Below, piece by piece: positions 41,749-49,444 of a stretch of 64,000 nucleotides of DNA. Every line of letters begins with the position of its first letter. The stretch's first letter is position 1. Below the pieces are notes generated by a model that was given only the letters and a program-made list of their open reading frames with translations, ran no database searches and was not told the DNA's origin. This DNA is from Streptomyces violaceoruber. GTDB lineage: Bacteria; Actinomycetota; Actinomycetes; Streptomycetales; Streptomycetaceae. The stretch lies in the NCBI RefSeq assembly GCF_033406955.1, contig NZ_CP137734.1, forward strand, positions 3,720,001 through 3,784,000. The letters run 5' to 3'. The position numbers and the translations under genes are program-made.

Positions 41749-41831
41749 TTTCGAGACGGGTTTTTAACAGCGCTACACCCCCTTCAGGGACGCTTGCCAT
41801 CTCGCCTCACAAACCTTGGTTTTCGAGACGG
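41749..41831. repeat. paired TTTCGAGACGG repeats upstream of the resolvase (possible res site)
   Basis: The 11-mer TTTCGAGACGG occurs at 41749-41759 and 41821-41831, upstream of the recombinase start at 41721. Resolvases usually bind repeated subsites just upstream of their gene, but here the second copy lies inside the neighbouring gene's 3' end. Confidence 0.3.
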
Positions 41832-42388
41832 CCCATGCTGGCCCGCGTGGGGCGACTGTCGCACCCGTCGGGACGCTTGCCCGTCTGTACGCCTTCAGTT
41901 CTGCTGGCCCACTCTGATCGGGTGGCTCCACTGGCAGGGGGCGGAGTGTCTCGCTCATCCTCCTCGCCCTGGTCAGCTTCATCGTCCGCCCAGGGATACA
42001 GGGTGGCGAAGTGGCGGATTCGCTCCAGCTCGGCGGCTTCGTCGGCGGCGTCGTAGTGCCGTATCTGCTTCCACCAGCGGTCGTAGTCGTAGCCGTCGCA
42101 GTGGTTGAAGTCGAGGGCAGTGCTGCGGAGCCGCTGCCACTCACGCACGATCGCAGCCCGCTGCCACGGCTCGGGCCGCTCCACCGTGAGGAGTTGGTGC
42201 AGGAAGCCCGCTGAGTCGCTGACCAGGATGAGCAGGGACCGCATCGCGAAAAAGGTCTCGCCGGTCTCACCTATCCCCTCGGACACTCGCCCCAACTGCG
42301 CGTTGAGGAACGTCTCCAGGGCGCGGACGTCCTCGGCGGTCAGATCGGCGGCGTAGATGAGGGTGCGTTCAGGTGGTGGGTCTGTCAT
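41807..42388 (-). CDS. hypothetical protein of the integrative element
   Basis: A 193-residue soluble protein. RTLIYAADLTAEDVRALETFLNAQLGRVSEGIGETGETFFAMRSLLILVSDSAGFLHQLLTVERP gives a helical N-terminal domain, followed by FNHCDGYDYDRWWKQIRHYDAADEAAELERIRHFATLYPW, an acidic stretch (DDEADQGEEDE) and a low-complexity tail. Similar proteins occur on Streptomyces plasmids and islands; function is unknown. The ATG at 42386-42388 is the only sensible start. It may be co-transcribed with the resolvase gene 85 bp downstream. Confidence 0.65.
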   Translation of the reverse strand: MTDPPPERTLIYAADLTAEDVRALETFLNAQLGRVSEGIGETGETFFAMRSLLILVSDSAGFLHQLLTVERPEPWQRAAIVREWQRLRSTALDFNHCDGYDYDRWWKQIRHYDAADEAAELERIRHFATLYPWADDEADQGEEDERDTPPPASGATRSEWASRTEGVQTGKRPDGCDSRPTRASMGRLENQGL

Positions 42389-42844
42389 ACGGATGGGTCC
42401 TACCCTTCGTGCGGTGCCAACTGGAGCATCCCGGGTGAAGCTGAATCAACCTGGTATTTCCCTGGGCCAGAAGACCCTGGTGCGGCGGGGACGAAAGAAG
42501 TGCGTACAGGCACGCGCCCCTTCAGACACTTGCCCCTTCGTCCACAGCAAGGCGCTTCGCGCCCGTCTCACGGCCTGCCCGGTGTTCGACCGGCAAGACC
42601 AGGCGTGCGCCCGCCTGTCGATGGCAGGCAGACGTGACGGCAGGGGCAGGGGGTGGGGGCATGACCCCCGAAGGGGGCAAGCCAGACCGCCATGTCATAG
42701 CAGCCAAGATTCCGCCATGGTTACAGGGGCCGTCTGCCCTCCCGCAGGCTGCCACGGTCGGCCCCCTCCGGGGCCGCACTGTCGTTGAGCACTGCGACTG
42801 TGGCGGCCGGTAGGCCGCCCCTTGCTCTGCGCCGTTGTCCCTCC
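42389..42844. other. non-coding stretch inside the element
   Basis: About 450 bases with no convincing ORF. It holds several GC-rich hairpins, such as CCCCC-GAA-GGGGG near 42666 and GGCCCC-CTCC-GGGGCC near 42758, and ends at the left end of an IS630-type element. It may be the decayed remainder of element maintenance functions. Confidence 0.4.
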
Positions 42845-44030
42845 CTAGTGCTCTGACCGGGAAGGGGGTGTGGTGGCTGAGCCTGTCCACGTGCGCAGAT
42901 TGACCGACCAGGAAGGGTATGAGCTGCAGCAGATCGTTCGCCGGGGCAGCACCAACTCGGTGCGCTATCGGCGTTCGATGATGGTACTAAGTTCGGCCGG
43001 CGGGAACGGGGTGCCCGTGATCGCGAAGCTGGTGCAGGCCGACGAGGACACCGTCCGCAATGTGATCCACCGGTTCAACGAGATCGGTCTGGCCTGTCTG
43101 GATCCTCGGTGGGCGGGAGGCCGTCCCCGCCTGCTCAGTGGTGACGACGGAGACTACGTCGTGGCGACGGCCACCACTCGCCCGGCAAGGCTCGGCCAGC
43201 CCTTCACCCGCTGGTCCATTCGCAAACTCGCTGCCTACCTGCGGAGGGTGCATGGCCACGTGATCAAGATTGGACGCGAGGCGTTGCGATGCCTGCTTGC
43301 CCGCCGCGGGATCACCTTCCAGCGGACCAAGACGTGGAAGGAGTCGCCTGACCCGGAGCGCGATGCCAAGCTGGACCGGATCGAGGAAGTGCTGGAGCAC
43401 TTCCCTGACCGGGTGTTCGCGTTCGACGAGTTCGGGCCGCTCGGGATCCGGCCCACGGCCGGATCGTGCTGGGCTGAGCAAAGTCGACCCGAGCGGCATC
43501 CCGCGACGTACCACCGCACCCACGGCATCCGGTACTTTCATGGCTGCTGGTCGGTCGGCGACGACACCTTGTGGGGCGTCAACCGCAGGAAGAAGGGTGC
43601 CGCGAATACTCTGGCCGCGCTGAGGTCAATCCGCGCGGCCCGTCAGGACGGCGCACCGATCTACGTGATCCTGGACAACTTGTCCGCCCACAGGGGCGAC
43701 ACCATCAGGCGCTGAGCGAAGAAGAACCGGGTCGAGCTGCGCTTCACCCCGACCTACGCGTCCTGGGCCAACCCGATCGAGGCGCACTTCGGGCCGTTGC
43801 GGCAGTTCACCGTCGGCAACTCCAACCACCGCAACCACACCGCGCAGACCCGGGCCCTGCACGCCTACCTGCGCTGGCGCAACGCCAACGCCCGTCACCG
43901 CGACATCCTCGCCGCCCAGCGACGCGAACGCGCCCGCATCCGCAGCGAGAAAGGCATCCGCTGGGGCGGACGCCCCCGCGCCGCCGAAACCTGAAGAACC
44001 CCGGCGAACCTCATCCGGTCACCGCACTAG
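42845..44030 (+). mobile_element. IS630-family insertion sequence (defective)
   Basis: Left end CTAGTGCTCTGACCGG (42845-42860) and right end CCGGTCACCGCACTAG (44015-44030) are imperfect inverted repeats (14 of 16 matching), about 1.19 kb apart. They flank a single IS630-type transposase gene interrupted by a stop codon. The ends contain TA, the IS630 target. An IS5-type element abuts the right end. Confidence 0.75.
42870..43994 (+). pseudogene. IS630-family transposase with premature stop
   Basis: The reading frame runs from the GTG at 42870 to a TGA at 43713-43715, then continues in the same frame to 43994 with the rest of the protein. The catalytic acids are FAFDEFGPL (first Asp), VILDNLSAHRG (second Asp) and, after the stop, SWANPIEAHFGPL (Glu). 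The N-terminal region has the two-part helix-turn-helix of IS630 (LQADEDTVRNVIHRFNEIGL). The stop separates the third catalytic residue, so the transposase is inactive unless read through; the TGA sits where homologues usually have Trp (TGG), a single-base change. Confidence 0.88.
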
Positions 44031-44070
44031 GACTTGTCCGGCCGATCATGTTGCTGGTTAGGGTGCGAGC

Positions 44071-44334
44071 GTGTCGAAGACGAGCGTGAGCAACGAGACC
44101 AGCAGCAGGCTCTGCCTGTGGGTCGAGCCATGGGGAACCGATCACTGGATGCGTCCGGGCGAGGAGTTCACGGTGGTGACGAAGACGGAGGCGGAGGAGT
44201 CGCCGTTCAATGTGGTCGTGCATGGTCAGGGCATCACGGTCTGGGTGAACTCTGGCGACGATGCCGAGGTCTTCGACAAGAACGGAGGCCAGGTGCCGTG
44301 TGGGCACCAGAGGCCAGCCGAGGGCGTTCTTTGA
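44071..44334 (+). CDS. 87-residue hypothetical protein, passenger of the IS5-family element
   Basis: GTG-initiated ORF of 87 residues starting 40 bp inside the insertion sequence end. SSRLCLWVEPWGTDHWMRPGEEFTVVTKTEAEESPFNVVVHGQGITVWVNSGDDAEVF has a regular beta-strand pattern typical of a real small protein, while the tail (GGQVPCGHQRPAEGVL) may be altered by the abutting transposase end. It converges on the transposase gene, with stop codons 17 bp apart. I do not recognise the family, though similar small beta-rich proteins exist in Streptomyces chromosomes, so it may have been captured by the element. Function is unknown. Confidence 0.55.
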   Translation: MSKTSVSNETSSRLCLWVEPWGTDHWMRPGEEFTVVTKTEAEESPFNVVVHGQGITVWVNSGDDAEVFDKNGGQVPCGHQRPAEGVL

Positions 44335-44350
44335 GCTGCGTCCCGGATCT

Positions 44351-45282
44351 TCAGGTCCGGAGCCAGATCGCCACGGCTGCCGCTGTCGCGGTGCCAAGGT
44401 AGACGTAACCGCGCTTGTCGTAACGGGTAGCGACAGCTCGGGACTGCTTCAAACGGTTGATAGTCCGTTCGACGGTGTTTCGCTTTTTGTACCGCTCCTC
44501 GTCGAAGCCCGGTGGCCGCCCACCGCGTGAACCCTTGCGCAGACGGGCCGCATGGCTGTCGGTCTTCTCCGGGATCGTGTGCCGGATGCCCCGGCGCCGC
44601 AGGTACTCGCGACACGGCCCGTTGCTGTATGCCTTGTCCGCGGCGAGGCTGTCCGGCTTCTTGCGTGGCCTGCCCGGGCCGAGTTTGGGGACGCGGATCT
44701 TCTCCAAGACCGGCTTGAACTGGGTGCAGTCGGCCCTTTGACCTGGAGTGATGACCAGAGAGAGCGGACGGCAGCGGCCGTCCGCGCTCAGATGGACCTT
44801 GCTGGTGAACCCGCCCCGCGAACGACCCAAGCCCTCACTTCCAGCACCACCTCCACCAGGCGGCCGACGAGGCTCTGCCACGGCGTCTCGTCCTGGTGTT
44901 CCACCTCGTCGTCCCCCTTTGAGGCGGGCGCAGGGGGCGGATCGGTGCGGGCGCCGGCCGCGTGCTGATGGGCTCGGACGATGGTGGAGTCCACCGAGAT
45001 GTCCCAGTCGATTTCACCTGCCGCGTCTGCTGCAGCCTGGACCTGCTGCAGCAGACGTTCCCAGGTGCCGTCGGCTGACCACAGCCGGTGGCGTTCGTAG
45101 ACGGTTTTCCACGGGCCGAACCGCTCGGGCAGGTCCCGCCACTGAACGCCGGTCCGCACCCGGTGCAGAATCCCGTCGATCACCTGACGGTGATCCCGCC
45201 ACCGGCCGCAACGACCGTTACTCACCGGCAGGAAGGGCAGCAGCCGTTCCCACTCGGCATCCGTCAGATCTCCCCGCCCCAT
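44351..45282 (-). CDS. IS5-family transposase (two overlapping frames, likely frameshift-expressed)
   Basis: The first frame (45282 to 44788) encodes the N-terminal part, GDLTDAEWERLLPFLPV to DWDISVDSTIVRAHQHAAGA with the first catalytic Asp. The second frame (44881 to 44351) encodes GGFTSKVHLSADGRCRPL, LAADKAYSNG (second Asp) and KKRNTVERTINRLKQSRAVATRYDK (Glu). The two overlap by 94 bp, as in IS5/IS427 elements that use programmed frameshifting to make a full DDE transposase of about 300 residues. Both frames look intact and the inverted repeats are perfect, so the element may still be active or recently arrived. Confidence 0.88.
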
Positions 45283-45335
45283 GTCCGCATCAACGACCTG
45301 TGGACGAAGTAGTCACATGATCGGCCGGACAAGTC

Positions 45336-45845
45336 CTAGCCGGCGTAAGGGTTGCCGCCGAGCCAGGTGGTACCGTCAATCAGTTCACGCACCGCGTCCA
45401 AGTGACCGCTGTGGCAGGCGACTTCAGTGACTACGTGGATCAGGATGTGCCGCACGTCCGGCAACCGCCAGGTCGGCCAGATCTCCACGGGCCAAGCGGC
45501 AGGCTCTTGTTCAGGCGTGCTGCCGGCGAGCACGATGTCCGCCCGCGCGATGGCCGACCGGTAGTCGGCGAAGACCTCCTCGACGCTCATCTTTTCGGGT
45601 GTGTACCAGTGCGCCTCCGCACCCGCCGTGAGCTGTCCGACCACATCCGGCTCGCCCGCGATCACACCAGGGAACCAGAAGCGTTCGACATCCAGGGTGA
45701 GATGGCGCACCAATGCCAGGCAACTCCAGCCACTGGGCAGCACCGGCCGCCGCAGCTCCTCCTCCGAGAGCCCTTCGAGGATCCCGACGACGTGCTTGCG
45801 CTGATGGTCCAGGGCGCCCTTGAGGGACTCGAGTTCTGCGTTCAT
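45336..45845 (-). CDS. DinB-family protein on the integrative element
   Basis: A 169-residue DinB-fold protein. LESLKGALDHQRKHVVGILEGLSEEELRRP and SCLALVRHLTLDVERFWFPGVIAG (first His ligand about residue 51) are followed by VRHILIHVVTEVACHSGHLDAVRELIDGTTWLGG with the remaining His pair near 139-146. These are putative mycothiol- or bacillithiol-dependent transferases. The ATG at 45843-45845 gives family length. The stop TAG lies in the CTAG target of the adjacent IS5-type element. A solitary copy of an IS630 end lies 70 bp upstream, so the gene may have been moved as part of a composite unit. Confidence 0.88.
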   Translation of the reverse strand: MNAELESLKGALDHQRKHVVGILEGLSEEELRRPVLPSGWSCLALVRHLTLDVERFWFPGVIAGEPDVVGQLTAGAEAHWYTPEKMSVEEVFADYRSAIARADIVLAGSTPEQEPAAWPVEIWPTWRLPDVRHILIHVVTEVACHSGHLDAVRELIDGTTWLGGNPYAG

Positions 45846-45914
45846 CGGGCGGACCCTACACGGGGGGTACGACAACACCTGGCCGAGCGCATAGGAGCTG
45901 CCAACCCGGTCAAC

Positions 45915-45934
45915 CTTCCCGGTCAGAGCACTAG
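45915..45934. repeat. solitary inverted copy of the IS630 left end
   Basis: CTTCCCGGTCAGAGCACTAG is the exact inverse of the IS630 element's left end (42845-42864) and the match extends two more G bases. It is a better partner to that end than the element's own right end. No transposase accompanies it. The segment between the two ends holds IS630, IS5 and the DinB gene. Confidence 0.75.
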
Positions 45935-46114
45935 GGGGCGCTGCCGCGCCCCTACTTGCCCTCGCCTTGAAGCAGATCGCTTCCTTCGGCCGACCTCGAC
46001 AGAAGCTCGACTGCACTTGGGCCAAGTAGATAAGAGAGGACGCGAACGTTCCCGCAGTTCGGATGCTGTTTGGGTACACGCGAGGCGTGCTCTGACTACA
46101 CGGACAGCGTGTAC

Positions 46115-46403
46115 TTACCGGTCCTGGTGGAGACGGCAGGGAACTGGCGCACCCTTGCCCTTCTGGAACAGGTGGGGAGGGAGCATGAGGCAAGCGGCCC
46201 CGGAACGGGGCGACACAAGGTCCAGCTCCTTGGCGCGGGCCACCGCGCTGCGAGTGCTCTGGTCGGACAGTGGCTTACCTTCCTTGCCCAGCGAGTGCAG
46301 CCAGCCGACCGGGGGCGAAGCCCGCGTGTCCGTGCCGGTCTGCCCATCCGATGGCGGCGAAGTGGACGCGGTAGGCGAGCTGGTGCGTAGGGTTCTGCGC
46401 CAT
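46115..46403 (-). pseudogene. frameshifted helix-turn-helix plasmid/island protein
   Basis: The frame from ATG 46401-46403 reads MAQNPTHQLAYRVHFAAIGW ADRHGHAGFAPGRLAAL, then the homologous continuation LGKEGKPLSDQSTRSAVARAKELDLVSPRSGA ... HLFQKGKGAPVPC is in another frame ending at 46115. The two meet near 46290 within LAAL/SLGKEG, consistent with a single-base indel. Together they would be a small DNA-binding protein of about 95 residues like those seen on actinobacterial integrative elements and phages. The name is descriptive; function unknown. Confidence 0.55.
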
Positions 46404-46678
46404 GCGCAGGTACTCGTGCTGAGAGACACCGCCCCACGGGCGGTCATGGCCGAAGCTGATAGCCACCGGGTGTGGCCCCTTCCTGTGAGGCGCACACGCG
46501 TGCGCCAGCCCCCCGCCGGATGGCGGGACATGTGCCTCCCTTTCTTCGCGGGGGTGGACCGTGCACGGATGGCGCGGTCTCTCTTTCACAGGTGGACGCC
46601 CAAGCCTTCGGGCCTGGACTCGGTCTCGTGCGGTCGGGAGCGACGGCGGCGACCTGCCGGGCATCCTACAAACGCGCA
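46404..46678. other. non-coding region with a palindrome
   Basis: No credible gene. It contains the palindrome GGCGCACACGCGTGCGCC (46489-46506), which could be a regulator site for the small helix-turn-helix gene reading away from it. Confidence 0.35.
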
Positions 46679-46703
46679 GGAGGGCCCCGACACAGGGCCC
46701 TCC
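46679..46703 (-). terminator. integrase terminator
   Basis: GGAGGGCCC (46679-46687) and GGGCCCTCC (46695-46703) form a perfect 9-bp stem with a 7-base loop, 20 bases beyond the integrase stop codon on the minus strand. Confidence 0.65.
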
Positions 46704-46723
46704 TCGCCACCTGCAGTTGCCGG

Positions 46724-48373
46724 TCAGCCTTCGCTGTGAACCGCCGCCATGTTGCGCAGACGCTGCTTGAAGTCCATCGGGATCAGAACCTGAACTCTCC
46801 CGACTGGGTGTTGCCACATCCCGTCATGGCCATCGGGAGCCATGAGCTGCGCGGCGGTCATCCCGGGAATCGGCTCGGCATGGATGACGGCCTTGACCCC
46901 TGCGGCGCGTAGCTCCCTGCCCTTTTCGTGCTGGGTCGACAACGTGCTCCACCGTTCCCGGTAGGTCTCTCCTGTCGGGATCTCTTCCCACGTGTCCGGG
47001 CGCGTGGGCTGCGCGATGAGCTGTTCACGTCGCGCGTCCAACCTCTTGTAAGCCTCCCGGTACTCCTGCTTGCCCAGCTCACTGGAGTAGAGGCCCGCCT
47101 CGCGGTCCTCCCTCAGGTCCGACAGGGCGCGGTTCACTTCTTCGATGTCGCGCGTGTAGTCCACGCCCGGCCGGAAGACCTTCCGGACGATCTCGACGTC
47201 CCCGGCAGCGAGGAGGAACGCCTTTCCCACGGCGTCCTCCAGCGTGTGCGCCGCGATGCCCTTGCTTCCGGTCGGACACGGCTTGTGCGTGGTACGAGAG
47301 GCGCAGCGGTAGTAGGGCCAGTTACGGCCAGGGCCGAGATATGCCGGCTCCCCACATGTGCAGAACGCGACCCGGAGCAAGGGCGACCCACCCTTGCGGT
47401 TGCCGTTGCGCTTGCTGGTGTTCTCGTCCAGCTTCTTGTTGGCCAGCTCCCACTCCTCATGCGTGATCAGAGGCTCCGCACGCTGGAGCGGCTGGCCGTC
47501 CGCGTCCCGGACGACCCGGCGTCGTGTTGTCTTCCTCCCCTCGACCATCATCTCCTCGGATACCTCCATTTGCCCCAGGATGCAGCGGGAGCGCACGACC
47601 TTGGCCGTGTTCGCGGCGGTCCAGCGGCTCCCCTTCGGGGTTTTGCCGCTGCGGATCATCTGAGCGTCGAGTGACGTCGGGGTCTTCGACACGTCCTCGT
47701 TGAGCCACTGCGCGATGCTGTTCGCCGACTCGCCCGCGATGAGACGGCGGACGATCTCACGGAGTGTCCCGGCCGTGTCGGTCCCGTAGTCGTCAGGGAC
47801 GAGCTTCCACCCGTCGCCGGTCTCCTGCTTCTCCTCGCGGTAGCCGTACGAAGTGCGGCCGCCACGCCAGCGGCCCTCCTTCACCAGGTGGTTGTACGAG
47901 GACTTGGCCCGCGCCTTGATGGCTTCGAGCTCCCCTTCCGCGAAGGACGCGATCAGGCTGAGGAGGAGCTTCCCCATCTGCGTGTTGAGGTTGATCCCGT
48001 CCTCAACGGTCGCGACCTCCTTACCGTTCTTCTCGCACCACTCCAGGAGGGTGTGCACGTGGAGCACGCGCCGCGAGAGGCGGTCGATCTTCAGTGCGCA
48101 GATGATGTCGTACTCGTCGGCGCGCGACTCCTCCGCCGCGATCCGGTGCTCGATCGCGCTGACCTCCTTCCCGATGGTCGAGGGAAGCCACTTGCCGAAC
48201 TCCGGACGTTTCCACGGCTCAATCCCGCCGGAAACGTCGATGTCCTCGACCCACCCCACAACGACGTGCCCCTCCTGATCGACCCATCGCTGGATGGACC
48301 GACGCTGACGCTCCGGCGATGTGGTCTCGTCCGACACCCTCGACAGACGAACCACGCCCAGAACTCTCGCCAT
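46724..48373 (-). CDS. large serine integrase
   Basis: A 549-residue site-specific recombinase. The catalytic domain (about residues 1-150) has VVRLSRVSDETTSPERQRRSI with the nucleophilic Ser near residue 11, CALKIDRLSRR, and the long helix KLLLSLIASFAEGELEAIKARAKSS. The recombinase domain (about 165-290) begins RWRGGRTSYGYRE. A zinc ribbon has CTCGEPAYL...YYRCASRTTHKPCP (about 340-368) and a coiled-coil region follows (about 400-470). This is the phiC31/TP901 class, which recombines attP with attB unidirectionally unless a directionality factor is present; no such factor is recognisable here. The gene starts 75 bp from the right junction, and its attP arms can be reconstructed from both junctions. 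Confidence 0.93.
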   Translation of the reverse strand: MARVLGVVRLSRVSDETTSPERQRRSIQRWVDQEGHVVVGWVEDIDVSGGIEPWKRPEFGKWLPSTIGKEVSAIEHRIAAEESRADEYDIICALKIDRLSRRVLHVHTLLEWCEKNGKEVATVEDGINLNTQMGKLLLSLIASFAEGELEAIKARAKSSYNHLVKEGRWRGGRTSYGYREEKQETGDGWKLVPDDYGTDTAGTLREIVRRLIAGESANSIAQWLNEDVSKTPTSLDAQMIRSGKTPKGSRWTAANTAKVVRSRCILGQMEVSEEMMVEGRKTTRRRVVRDADGQPLQRAEPLITHEEWELANKKLDENTSKRNGNRKGGSPLLRVAFCTCGEPAYLGPGRNWPYYRCASRTTHKPCPTGSKGIAAHTLEDAVGKAFLLAAGDVEIVRKVFRPGVDYTRDIEEVNRALSDLREDREAGLYSSELGKQEYREAYKRLDARREQLIAQPTRPDTWEEIPTGETYRERWSTLSTQHEKGRELRAAGVKAVIHAEPIPGMTAAQLMAPDGHDGMWQHPVGRVQVLIPMDFKQRLRNMAAVHSEG

Positions 48374-48431
48374 GCTCGTTCACCCTCTCCCCACCGGTAA
48401 CCGGATGATCACCCTATGCAGTCAGAATCAC

Positions 48432-48462
48432 GGCGTCAAAATTGATCATTGAACACCGCCAA
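48432..48462. other. attR of the integrative element
   Basis: The element-side arm GGCGTCAAA (48432-48440) and core CCGCCAA (48456-48462) precede host AKR sequence TGTGTACGGCTGG. Fifteen bases separate arm and core here and eight on the attL side, so the attP dyad centres close to the first bases of the core. Confidence 0.75.
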
Positions 48463-49303
48463 TGTGTACGGCTGGGGCGAGAACAAGGGCCGTACCGAGG
48501 AGATCCTCGGCAACTGGTTCGCCCAGGGCGGCGACCGGCGCGACAGGACCGTCATCGCCACCAAGGTGTACGGCAACATGGGCGCCGACGGCGAGGCGTG
48601 GCCCAACCACGACAAGCTGTCCGCCGTGAACATTCGGCGTGCGGTCGATGCCAGCCTCAAGCGGCTCCAGACCGACCACATCGACCTCTACCAGTTCCAC
48701 CACATCGACCGCGCCACCGGCTTCGACGAGATCTGGCAGGCGATCGACACCCTGGTCCAGCAGGGCAAGGTGCTGTACGCGGGGTCGTCGAACTTCCCCG
48801 GGTACAAGATCGCGCAGGCCAACGAGACCGCCGCCCGGCGCGGCGGCACCATCGGCCTGGTCAGCGAGCAGTGCCTGTACAACCTGGCCGAGCGCCGCGC
48901 CGAGATGGAGGTGATCCCGGCCGCGCAGGAGTACGGCCTCGGCGTCATCCCGTGGTCGCCGCTGCACGGCGGGCTGCTCGGCGGGGTCATCAAGAAGGAG
49001 GTCCAGGGCGGTCGCCGGGCCTCCGGACGGGCGGCCGACGCGCTGGCCGACCCGGCGAAGCGGGCGCAGATCCAGGCGTACGAGGACCTGCTCGACAAGC
49101 ACGGCGTCGAGCCGGGCGAGGCCGCGCTGGCGTGGCTGCTGACCAGGCCCGGCGTGACCGGCCCCATCGTGGGCCCGCGCACCGCCGAGCAGCTCGCGTC
49201 GGCCCTGCGGGCCGTGGAGCTGGAGCTGTCGCGGGAGCTGCTGGCCGGGCTCGACGAGGTCTTCCCGGGGCCGGGGCCCTCTCCGGAGGCCTTCGCCTGG
49301 TAG
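48449..49303 (+). pseudogene. aldo/keto reductase, 3' fragment
   Basis: About 280 residues of aldo/keto reductase from TANVYGWGENKGRTEEILGNWF to the C-terminal PGPGPSPEAFAW. It retains the catalytic Tyr, Lys (VIATKVYGNMG) and His (LYQFHHIDRAT) but lacks the N-terminal strand pair and the catalytic Asp, which remain at 39769-39919. A TTG at 48449 could start translation but there is no ribosome site or promoter, so it is probably silent. Joining it to the 5' fragment at CCGCCAA restores the host gene exactly in frame. Confidence 0.9.
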
Positions 49304-49347
49304 CGCGGTGAGGTGCTGAACGGGGCGGCGGCCGCCGCCCCGGCCGG

Positions 49348-49434
49348 TCAGCCGAGGGCCGCCGCCAACGCCACCACCACGAGCATCAGTACGAGCACAC
49401 CGGCCATGATCCGGTTTCGGGTCTTCGGGTCCAC
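49348..49434 (-). CDS. 28-residue single-helix membrane peptide
   Basis: A GTG-to-TGA ORF of 29 codons encoding a short basic head (DPKTRNRI) and one membrane helix (MAGVLVLMLVVVALAAALG). CGGGGA precedes the GTG. Codon usage and the clean head-helix design argue for a real small membrane protein; such short proteins are often missed in annotation. It lies 10 bp downstream of the RNA cyclic phosphodiesterase gene on the same strand and is probably co-transcribed with it. No function is known to me. Confidence 0.6.
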   Translation of the reverse strand: MDPKTRNRIMAGVLVLMLVVVALAAALG

Positions 49435-49444
49435 GTCCCCGAGC

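Larger units (their letters stand above)
44027..45339. mobile_element. IS5-family insertion sequence with a passenger gene
   Basis: The ends are 21-bp perfect inverted repeats beginning GACTTGTCCGGCCGATCATG (from 44031) and ending with the complement at 45335. CTAG stands on both sides (44027-44030, 45336-45339), a 4-bp target duplication usual for this family. The element is about 1.3 kb. It carries a two-frame transposase on the minus strand and a separate small gene on the plus strand next to the left end. Confidence 0.88.
39920..48455. mobile_element. integrative element (about 8.5 kb) with large serine integrase
   Basis: The AKR gene is continuous if this segment is removed: the 5' part ends at 39919 and the 3' part resumes at 48456, sharing CCGCCAA. 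The integrase gene lies at the right end, next to attR. Cargo from left to right: an intact AKR gene, small resolvase, hypothetical gene, IS630-type and IS5-type insertions, a DinB gene, a frameshifted helix-turn-helix gene. No replication, transfer (FtsK-like Tra), or phage structural genes are present, so it is a decayed or minimal island rather than a complete ICE or prophage. Local AT-rich stretches near the ends differ from the host sequence. Confidence 0.85.

Noticed and set aside
45402..46739. A 445-codon plus-strand ORF across the DinB gene
   Set aside because: It is antisense to the DinB gene, which has conserved His motifs, and shows no domain of its own.
39920..48455. Reading the island as a prophage or a full conjugative element
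   Set aside because: No capsid, tail, terminase, replication or FtsK-type transfer genes are visible; only an integrase, a resolvase, insertion sequences and cargo.
48449..49303. Functional truncated AKR starting at TTG 48449
   Set aside because: It lacks the first beta strands and the catalytic Asp of the barrel, and has no promoter or ribosome site after the junction.
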